A model generated the notes under the pieces. The model searched no databases. It was not told the origin of the DNA and worked only from the letters and a program-made list of their open reading frames with translations. A DNA stretch of 13,710 nt, taken from Candidatus Cloacimonadota bacterium (GTDB lineage Bacteria > Cloacimonadota > Cloacimonadia > Cloacimonadales > Cloacimonadaceae). The stretch spans positions 8,869 to 22,578 of the forward strand of contig JAQUHL010000003.1 of the NCBI GenBank assembly GCA_028683635.1, given 5' to 3'. The position numbers were made by a program, and so were the translations under genes. Each line of letters opens with the position of its first letter. The first letter of the stretch is position 1. This document shows, in pieces, positions 8,265 through 13,710 of the stretch.

Positions 8265-9266
8265 CTATTTTTTCTTCTTGGTAAGATGAGCCAGGGATTT
8301 CTTCTCTTTGTGGGTGATATGATACCAGTCAATAACCAAATTACTGGCCACAAACACAGATGAGTAGGTTCCAAATACTACTCCCAGTACCATGGCAAAA
8401 GCGAAATCGTGCAATACTGTGCCGCCAAAGAAGTATAAGGCCAAAGCAGTGAGCAGGGTGGTTCCACTGGTAATAATAGTACGGCTCAGAGTGCGATTCA
8501 TCGAGCGGTTGAAAACACCCTCGTATGGTTCTTTGGGATTAAGTTTCACATCTTCACGGATGCGGTCAAAAATAACGATAGTATCATTGATGGAATAACC
8601 CACAATGGTCAGAAGTGCAGCTATGATCTGGAAAGTGATTTCCTTTCCTGTAAGGGCGAAGATACCCACAATACAGAGCACATCATGAAACAGCGCCACG
8701 ATCGCCATGACACCGAAGATTAGCTCAAATCTGAACCAGATATAGATAACGATCAGTATCAGAGCAATAAAGACGGCAATGATAGCTCCGGAGCGAAGCT
8801 CATCACCCACCTTTTTACCCACGAAGGATATATCATCTACAATCTTGGGATCTCCTTTTTTGCTGGGCACATATTCTGAATATTTCTCACTTAGCAGTTT
8901 TGAGATCTTGTTCATGGTCTCACTATCAATGGAACCATCATCCTTGGGGTTCTTTATCTTGATGATAAAAGCATTCAAATCTTTATCATCTTTGGTTTTT
9001 TCAGTGTCTGTGGATTGGATCTCAGCCTGATTGATTCCTTCGGAACCCAGTAGTGCTCTGATCTCTTCCACTCTGATGGGAGCAGCCTGAGGATTTGGCA
9101 AGCGGAGATTGATGGTTGCTCTGGTTCCGCTAACAAAATCTATACTCCAGTTTAAACCCTTACTGAAAAGTCCAACCAAACCGGCGAGGATGATGACAAT
9201 TGATATGGCATAAGCAAAATATCTGATCCTGACGAAAGGTATGTTTGAATTTGAAAACATTCTCAT
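8265..9266 (-). CDS. secF: Protein translocase subunit SecF
   Basis: SecF (333 residues) partners SecD in the inner membrane and uses the proton-motive force to help pull exported proteins out of the SecYEG channel. Six membrane segments are visible: about 16-34, 159-178, 182-205, 212-232, 264-283 and 287-310. The periplasmic domain lies between the first two. The family signature YSINDTIVIFDRIRE (224-238, with D228 and D234) is intact in the fourth segment. The block usually read as I-D-F-T-G-G-T after the first helix is here SIDFVSGT (41-48), a mild change. The start is ATG with GGAG seven bases upstream; that site overlaps the secD stop, so the two genes, ten bases apart, are translated together. 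The C-terminus is basic (KKKK). A strong terminator follows. Confidence 0.96.
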   Translation of the reverse strand: MRMFSNSNIPFVRIRYFAYAISIVIILAGLVGLFSKGLNWSIDFVSGTRATINLRLPNPQAAPIRVEEIRALLGSEGINQAEIQSTDTEKTKDDKDLNAFIIKIKNPKDDGSIDSETMNKISKLLSEKYSEYVPSKKGDPKIVDDISFVGKKVGDELRSGAIIAVFIALILIVIYIWFRFELIFGVMAIVALFHDVLCIVGIFALTGKEITFQIIAALLTIVGYSINDTIVIFDRIREDVKLNPKEPYEGVFNRSMNRTLSRTIITSGTTLLTALALYFFGGTVLHDFAFAMVLGVVFGTYSSVFVASNLVIDWYHITHKEKKSLAHLTKKKK

Positions 9267-9276
9267 TTCTCAGCTC

Positions 9277-10851
9277 CTAAATACTCAATTTCTTTGAGGT
9301 TCCGGTAACAATGAAGTTCTCCAGAATTGCCCGGACAAAGACGATCGAGCAAAACATCGAACCAATGATACCCAGAGCCAAGGTTGTGGCAAAACCGCGG
9401 ATCGGACCAGAACCAATGTTATATAACACACCTGCTGCAATGAGGGTTGTGATATTGGCATCCCAGATCGTAACAGTAGCTCTTCTGTAGCCTGCATCCA
9501 AAGCGCTTCTGGGTGTCTTACCCAAGGCAAGCTCTTCCTTAATTCTTTCAAAGATCAGCACATTGGCATCGACTGCCATACCGATCGTGAGAATGATACC
9601 GGCGATGCCCGGCAAGGTCAACGCTGCTCTGAGGGCTGTAAGAATTGCCAGAATGAATCCAATATTGAAGATTAGCACAAAATCCGAAACAAATCCCACC
9701 ACCTTGTAATAGAACAGCATAAAGATGATTACAGCCAGAAATCCAATAATCCCTGCGAGTTTTCCGGCCTCGATACTATCGTTGCCAAGAGTGGCACCCA
9801 CAATGGAAGTACTGATGGGTTTGACTGGCCTTTGCAAGTTGCCGGTATTGAGGACTATGGCAAGCTGGGAGGATTCATTGACGGTGAATCTGCCAGTGAT
9901 CTGAGCCTTTCCTCCGGCGATCCGATCGCCAATACTTGGTGCAGAATATACTTTATCATCCAGGACGATGGCCAGGCGACGGTTAATGTTCTTCGCAGTC
10001 ACATCTTCAAACCGACGAGCGCCCTCACGATTCATTTCGATTGAAACATAAGGATCATTTGTAAAGCGTGGATCGCTCTTGTTGGAACCAAACTCAGCTT
10101 TGGCTTTGTGAATATCAGAACCGCTCAGTTCCACGTTGGAATGGAGGATGTAAAGCTTTTGCTCGGTCTTGGTTTCGTCCTTATCAAAGGCAAGCTGATA
10201 TCCGATGGGAAACATCTGGGTGAAAAGGCTGTCTTCCATAAGCCGGCTTACCATTGGCAGATCGCTGCTTCGTACCTCAAAATCATATTGGCTGGGTACG
10301 ATATATCGGCCAAATATACCCTTCCCGATCCCATTTTCTCCGGTACTGAGGGTATCTGCTTTTATTTCTTTTTGATAATCCTGGTTCAGCTCCGGAAATC
10401 GGTCTGCATTTTTGGATAGAACTTCATCGAGCAATTTGATCACCTCTTCAGCTCTGTCGTTTTCAGCCACCAGTTTGAATTCAAGACGGGCTGTTTGCTT
10501 GAGAAGAGTCTCTGCTCCTTCATAATTATCCACACCGGGCAGTTGAACGAGAATCCTGTCCACGCCCATTTTCTGAATGACTGGTTCGGCCACACCAAAC
10601 TGGTCAATACGGTTGCGGATAATCTCGATATTGGATTTGACCACGTCATCTGCTTCTGCTTCCGTGAGATCTTTGATATCAACTTCCAATAGGATTTCCA
10701 TTCCGCCCCTTAGATCTAATCCCAAACGCAAGGTTTTATTCTTCCAAATGGAATTTTGAAGCAAATTGGGAAACGCCAAAGGCGCTAAGTAGAATGCGGT
10801 TAAGCACATAAAAATTATGATGATTAGACCGCGCCAGGAGAATTTTTTCAT
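9277..10851 (-). CDS. secD: Protein translocase subunit SecD
   Basis: SecD (524 residues) is the larger half of the SecDF export motor. One N-terminal membrane helix (about 8-25) leads to a big periplasmic region (about 30-360), then five more helices (about 363-513). Conserved blocks seen are GLDLRGG (44-50), VQLPGV (102-107), the P1-head block VSIEMNREGARRFEDVT (269-285) and GMAVDANVLIFERIKEE (424-440), which carries D428, the likely proton-path aspartate. It is shorter than the E. coli protein of about 615 residues, as in many other phyla. The start ATG has GGAG eight bases upstream. It is the first gene of the secD-secF pair. I do not see yajC, which often precedes secD, in the 180 bases upstream. 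Confidence 0.97.
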   Translation of the reverse strand: MKKFSWRGLIIIIFMCLTAFYLAPLAFPNLLQNSIWKNKTLRLGLDLRGGMEILLEVDIKDLTEAEADDVVKSNIEIIRNRIDQFGVAEPVIQKMGVDRILVQLPGVDNYEGAETLLKQTARLEFKLVAENDRAEEVIKLLDEVLSKNADRFPELNQDYQKEIKADTLSTGENGIGKGIFGRYIVPSQYDFEVRSSDLPMVSRLMEDSLFTQMFPIGYQLAFDKDETKTEQKLYILHSNVELSGSDIHKAKAEFGSNKSDPRFTNDPYVSIEMNREGARRFEDVTAKNINRRLAIVLDDKVYSAPSIGDRIAGGKAQITGRFTVNESSQLAIVLNTGNLQRPVKPISTSIVGATLGNDSIEAGKLAGIIGFLAVIIFMLFYYKVVGFVSDFVLIFNIGFILAILTALRAALTLPGIAGIILTIGMAVDANVLIFERIKEELALGKTPRSALDAGYRRATVTIWDANITTLIAAGVLYNIGSGPIRGFATTLALGIIGSMFCSIVFVRAILENFIVTGTSKKLSI

Positions 10852-10883
10852 CGTTTATGCTCCATGTCTCTTATTTTCTAAAC

Positions 10884-11018
10884 TTATTTCTTCCATAGTC
10901 TGTGCCAAATCTCTGAATCAGGCTCTTTCGTCAAGTCTTTTCTGATTTCATCCTCCTCATCATCATTGGCGAAATGAGTTGACAGAATTATAGGGAAGAA
11001 GAAGATTGGAAAAAACAA
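10884..11018 (-). CDS. Possible small secreted or membrane peptide upstream of secD
   Basis: A frame open from about 11049 ends at TAA 10884-10886, 32 bases before the secD start. From a TTG at 11018 it would encode 44 residues: a hydrophobic Phe/Ile-rich stretch (LFFPIFFFPIILSTHFA), then a very acidic and finally basic tail (NDDEEDEIRKDL...EIWHRLWKK). The signal-peptide-like head plus charged tail looks protein-like. Against it: there is no ATG and no ribosome site before the TTG, and it overlaps the candidate hisS-like promoter and ribosome site on the other strand. I recognise no family. Confidence 0.22.
   Translation of the reverse strand: MFFPIFFFPIILSTHFANDDEEDEIRKDLTKEPDSEIWHRLWKK
10966..10994 (+). 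promoter_or_regulatory. Candidate promoter for the hisS-like/ridA/ACA/gpmA operon
   Basis: TTGGCG (10966-10971), a 17-base spacer and TATAGG (10989-10994) match the sigma-70 pattern at four of six bases in each box. Transcription would start near 11000, about 30 bases before the ATG. A perfect TTGACA at 10979-10984 is also present, but it has no good -10 at the right spacing. Confidence 0.38.
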
Positions 11019-11031
11019 TTTGGGAGTGATG

Positions 11032-12315
11032 ATGCCCGTTAAGCTGAAAAACTTTCACGAGTTTATGCCCGAAGATGTCTGGAAATGGAAGAGCATAGAA
11101 TCCAAAATTGATCAGGTTCTTGCACTGTACAACTATCAGGAAATCAGGCTTTCCATCCTGCAGGATTACGATGTATTGCACAAGGGGATAACAGCCCTGA
11201 TGGATGATAAAGAGGCATTCCAGGCCGTTCAACAGGTCTTAAACCTCAGCTCTCCTGATAACAACATCAGCCTCCTCAGCCTGAGGCCGGAAGGCACGAT
11301 AAGCGTCCTGCATCACATTGCCAAAATCTTCAAACCTCAGGGTACACACCGCCTATATTATCATGGCCCCATGTTTCGCAAGGACAAAAGACAAAACCCT
11401 ATGGAATTCTATCAGCTTGGGGTGGAGCTTCTGGGTAGTGACAGCATTCTGAGCGAGAATGAAATCATCAGTCTGGGCATGAAAATCTGCACAGAACTCG
11501 GCTTGAAAGAAACGAAACTCGAGCTCAACAGCTATGGTTGCCAGGATTGCCGTCCCAAGTTCTTCAACGAAATGCGCAAGTATCTGTCTGAGCATCAGAA
11601 TGAATTTTGTAAGAGCTGTTACAATGATCTGATGCAAAACCCGCTGGCCGATACCCGCTGTGTCCAGGAGCACTGCCTGCACACGGCGTTCCAGGGTCCC
11701 AGGATCCAGGATTTCCTATGCAAAAAATGCCATGCTGATTTTGCCAAGGTAAAAAAAATCCAAGCCAATCTTGCCAATGACTATTCAGTAAATCACTATC
11801 TGGTAAAGAACTTTGCCTATTACAACGAGACTGTTTTTGATTTTGTTTTGGAATACCAGGATAAAAAGCTCGTCCTGGGTGGCGGTGGCAGATATGATCA
11901 CCTCTCTGGGATGATTACCGGAAAGAAAATACCAGCCGTGGGCTTTTATCTGAATTTGGATATTATCTTTGCTTTGATGAACCAGCGAGATATTTTTCTT
12001 TCCAAAAGGGAACCATTCTCCGTCTATGTATGCTCTCAATCCTCCGATCTGGAAATCATGATGCTCCAGATTTCTCAAGAACTACAGACCCACAACATTA
12101 TTACAATCCTGAGCCCATCCATATCAGATACCGAAACCGATATCGCCAATGCCACCAGTTTCAACTGCCCTGTGATGATAATCCTCCGGGATGAAAATAT
12201 CCTCGATGGAAAGGCCTTAATCCGCAATTTGAGCAAAGGCTACCAAAGCTATGTACCACTCAACCAGATAATTTCAGAGATACTAATCGCCAGAAAGGCA
12301 TTACAACAAGAATAG
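11032..12315 (+). CDS. Histidyl-tRNA synthetase-like class II protein with altered HisA motif
   Basis: The 427 residues align along the whole of bacterial HisRS. Conserved ATP/His-site blocks are LRPEGT (84-89), GPMFR (112-116, R116), EFYQLGVE (125-132) and LGGGGRYD (282-289), followed by PAVGF. A C-terminal HGTP-type anticodon-binding-like domain covers about 330-420. A Cys-rich insertion has four pairs (170/173, 193/196, 210/215, 230/233), as in HisRS of some bacteria, and may bind zinc. Two features are abnormal. The catalytic HisA motif R-G-L-D-Y-Y reads K-N-F-A-Y-Y (259-264), so the key Arg is Lys. The motif 2 loop is about two residues short and lacks its usual second Arg. It may be a HisRS paralogue with another role (for example HisZ-like regulation) or a divergent HisRS. 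HisZ usually lacks the C-terminal domain, and no his genes are adjacent. Start: ATG 11032 is five bases after GGAG; TTG 11020 and ATG 11029 fit less well. Confidence 0.82.
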   Translation: MPVKLKNFHEFMPEDVWKWKSIESKIDQVLALYNYQEIRLSILQDYDVLHKGITALMDDKEAFQAVQQVLNLSSPDNNISLLSLRPEGTISVLHHIAKIFKPQGTHRLYYHGPMFRKDKRQNPMEFYQLGVELLGSDSILSENEIISLGMKICTELGLKETKLELNSYGCQDCRPKFFNEMRKYLSEHQNEFCKSCYNDLMQNPLADTRCVQEHCLHTAFQGPRIQDFLCKKCHADFAKVKKIQANLANDYSVNHYLVKNFAYYNETVFDFVLEYQDKKLVLGGGGRYDHLSGMITGKKIPAVGFYLNLDIIFALMNQRDIFLSKREPFSVYVCSQSSDLEIMMLQISQELQTHNIITILSPSISDTETDIANATSFNCPVMIILRDENILDGKALIRNLSKGYQSYVPLNQIISEILIARKALQQE

Positions 12316-12323
12316 GAGATAAA

Positions 12324-12695
12324 ATGCAAACAGTACAAACTACCAAAGCCCCCAGTGCCATCGGTCCTTATTCCCAGGCTGTGATCAGAAACAACACTCT
12401 GTTTATGAGTGGACAGCTAGGTTTCGATCCCGTCACCAACCAAATGCCAGACAGCTTTGCAGACCAGGCAAACCTGGTATTCAGCAACATCAAAGCGATC
12501 CTTGAAGCTGCCGGTTACAGCTTTGCGCATGTTTTGAAAGTAACTGTCTTTCTTAAAGATATGGATAATTTTGCCGAACTGAACGAAATCTATGGCCGCC
12601 ATTTTAGTGCCCCCTATCCTGCCCGCGAAGCGATCCAGGTAGCTCGTTTACCCAAAGATGGATTGATCGAAATATCCGTAATTGCGATGAAATAA
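12324..12695 (+). CDS. ridA: RidA-family enamine/imine deaminase
   Basis: RidA (123 residues, normal family length) is a cytoplasmic trimer that hydrolyses reactive 2-aminoacrylate and related enamines, by-products of PLP enzymes such as threonine and serine dehydratases, to ketoacids and ammonia. Family marks are GPYSQA (14-19), FMSGQLGFDP (27-36), LKVTVFLKDM (71-80) and YPAREAIQVARLP (98-110). R101 is the carboxylate-binding Arg that separates true deaminases from other YjgF-like groups, and E116 near the end is also kept; the residue after R101 is Glu rather than the usual Ser or Ala. The ATG has AGGAG five bases upstream and starts eight bases after the HisRS-like stop. Its stop overlaps the next start by one base (TAATG). 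Confidence 0.95.
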   Translation: MQTVQTTKAPSAIGPYSQAVIRNNTLFMSGQLGFDPVTNQMPDSFADQANLVFSNIKAILEAAGYSFAHVLKVTVFLKDMDNFAELNEIYGRHFSAPYPAREAIQVARLPKDGLIEISVIAMK

Positions 12696-13255
12696 TGAGC
12701 ATTACTACCAAAACCGGAGATAAGGGACAAACTTCCTTATTCAGTGGGGAAAGAGTCTGGAAGGACGACCTTAGAGTAGATGCCTATGGCACTCTGGATG
12801 AGCTCGATGCCAATATCGGAGTTGCCAAGCATTACATCCAGGAACCGCTTATCCGGTCTCAACTCGTTGACCTGCAAAATCTTCTTTTCAGGGTAATGGG
12901 AGAATTGGCATCCAAAAGCAAGGAATATGTGATACCCATCTGCGAATCCGATGTCCTCAACATCACTGAAACCAGCCGCTCCTACGAAGCAAAAATGGAT
13001 CTCAAGGGCTTTGTGGTTCCTGGATCCACAAAGGCTTCGGCCAAGCTCGATGTTTGCAGGACTCTGGCCAGACGTGCCGAAAGAAGGGTCATAGCTCTCT
13101 CCCATTCGGAAGAAGTTTCTCCTACTATTCTGGAGTTCTGCAACAGAGTTTCGGATTTTTTCTTTATTCTTGCCCGTTATGTGGAACACTTGGAAGACGC
13201 GATAGTTTACAAAACCAAACCGGATCTGGTTGATTGCAAAGGAGATAAGAAATGA
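12695..13255 (+). CDS. Cob(I)alamin adenosyltransferase, PduO/MMAB type
   Basis: This cytoplasmic enzyme (186 residues) moves the adenosyl group of ATP to cob(I)alamin to make adenosylcobalamin, the cofactor of methylmalonyl-CoA mutase, diol dehydratase, B12-type aminomutases and others. Seen are the N-terminal ATP loop TKTGDKGQTSLF (5-16), K23 and D24, the YGTLDELDANIG block (31-42), FVVPGSTKASAKLDVCR (106-122), RRAER (126-130) and NRVSDFFFILAR (150-161). All are hallmarks of the PduO-type family, which is unrelated to CobA/BtuR and EutT. The start overlaps the ridA stop (TAATG) and has no strong ribosome site of its own, so translation is probably coupled. The stop overlaps the gpmA start (ATGA). 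It implies B12-dependent metabolism in this organism; the client enzyme is not in the window. Confidence 0.95.
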   Translation: MSITTKTGDKGQTSLFSGERVWKDDLRVDAYGTLDELDANIGVAKHYIQEPLIRSQLVDLQNLLFRVMGELASKSKEYVIPICESDVLNITETSRSYEAKMDLKGFVVPGSTKASAKLDVCRTLARRAERRVIALSHSEEVSPTILEFCNRVSDFFFILARYVEHLEDAIVYKTKPDLVDCKGDKK

Positions 13256-13710
13256 ATAAAATAGTTCTTGTACGCCATGGAGAAAGCCTGTGGAATAAAG
13301 AAAATCTCTTCACCGGCTGGACGGATGTTGACCTCTCAGAAAAAGGCACCCTGGAAGCCAAAGAAGCCGGACGCAGGCTCAAGGAAGCTGGATTTTGTTT
13401 TGATGAATGCTGGACATCTGTTTTGAAACGCGCTATCCGTACTCTTTGGCTAACCCTGGATGAGATGGATCTCATGTGGCTACCGATTCATCATGACTGG
13501 CGTTTGAACGAACGCCATTATGGTGCTCTGCAGGGCTTGAACAAAGCAAAGACGGCAGAACAATATGGAGAGGAACAAGTTAAGATCTGGCGCAGGAGCT
13601 TTGATATTCCTCCTCCTGCCTTGAAGAAAACGGATCCCCGCTATCCAGGTTTCGAAAGCAAATATGCTTCTTTGAACGATGCGCTTCTGCCAGTGGCAGA
13701 GTCACTTAAG
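13252..13710 (+). CDS. gpmA: 2,3-bisphosphoglycerate-dependent phosphoglycerate mutase, N-terminal part
   Basis: The first 153 residues of a glycolytic enzyme that interconverts 3- and 2-phosphoglycerate; the right edge cuts it (the family is about 230-250 residues). The phosphohistidine motif VRHGESLWN (7-15, H9) is intact, followed by FTGWTDVDLSEKG (20-32), the SVLKRAIRT block (56-64) and RLNERHYGALQG (84-95), where E87 is the likely acid/base. The stretch YPGFESKYASL ... ESLK replaces the usual Y-P-G-H-D-P-R-Y, a mild divergence. The second histidine motif lies beyond the edge. The ATG overlaps the previous stop (ATGA), and GGAG sits seven bases upstream, inside the end of the adenosyltransferase gene. 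Confidence 0.95.
   Translation, partial: MNKIVLVRHGESLWNKENLFTGWTDVDLSEKGTLEAKEAGRRLKEAGFCFDECWTSVLKRAIRTLWLTLDEMDLMWLPIHHDWRLNERHYGALQGLNKAKTAEQYGEEQVKIWRRSFDIPPPALKKTDPRYPGFESKYASLNDALLPVAESLK

Noticed and set aside
10963..11232. 89-codon minus-strand open frame across the start of the HisRS-like gene
   Set aside because: Mostly antisense to clear HisRS-family coding sequence, and its residues look like a reverse-frame shadow.
11032..12315. Calling this gene HisZ (ATP phosphoribosyltransferase regulatory subunit)
   Set aside because: The C-terminal anticodon-like domain and the Cys-rich insertion are HisRS features that HisZ usually lacks, and no his biosynthesis gene is adjacent; kept only as an alternative.
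12737..13189. 150-codon minus-strand open frame
   Set aside because: Lies entirely antisense within the well-supported adenosyltransferase gene; a shadow frame.

Overview
The window looks like chromosome of a Gram-negative, probably anaerobic bacterium. Several proteins have Sec signal peptides and envelope-type domains, secD and secF are separate genes, and a B12 adenosyltransferase is present. The mix (CHASE2 cyclase beside a FecR protein, a very large propeller/TPR/transglutaminase-like protein, a Cys-rich HisRS-like protein) reminds me of the Cloacimonadota / FCB side of the tree. That placement is inference; no rRNA or tRNA is in view. I see no mobile element, CRISPR array, tRNA or phage gene.

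Layout. (1) Bases 2-325, plus strand: the tail of an SsuC/TauC-type ABC permease, cut by the left edge. (2) Bases 330-7905, minus strand: a three-gene operon, transcribed from high to low coordinates. It encodes a 1528-residue exported propeller/Fn3/TPR/transglutaminase-like protein, then an exported FecR-domain protein whose start lies one base after the previous stop, then a membrane CHASE2 class III nucleotide cyclase. (3) Bases 7906-8264: intergenic. It holds a candidate promoter for that operon, two small inverted repeats and a strong terminator for the genes upstream. (4) Bases 8265-10851, minus strand: secD-secF. (5) Bases 10852-11031: a divergent intergenic region with a candidate plus-strand promoter and a possible 44-codon minus-strand ORF. 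(6) Bases 11032-13710, plus strand: a tightly packed operon of a histidyl-tRNA-synthetase-like protein, RidA, PduO-type cob(I)alamin adenosyltransferase and GpmA, the last cut by the right edge.

The most interesting part is region 2. Two exported proteins, one with propeller, TPR and transglutaminase-like domains and one with a FecR domain, are encoded with a cyclase that carries an extracytoplasmic CHASE2 sensor. The simplest reading is an envelope-sensing module that ends in cAMP synthesis; the domains are seen, the pathway is inferred. SecDF is housekeeping and helps drive protein export, on which the two exported proteins would depend. In region 6, the HisRS-like protein keeps the full-length fold but lacks the conserved HisA-motif arginine, so it may not be an ordinary tRNA synthetase. 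RidA detoxifies reactive enamines, the adenosyltransferase makes the active B12 cofactor and GpmA is glycolytic. Their one-base gene overlaps imply co-expression, but they form no obvious single pathway.
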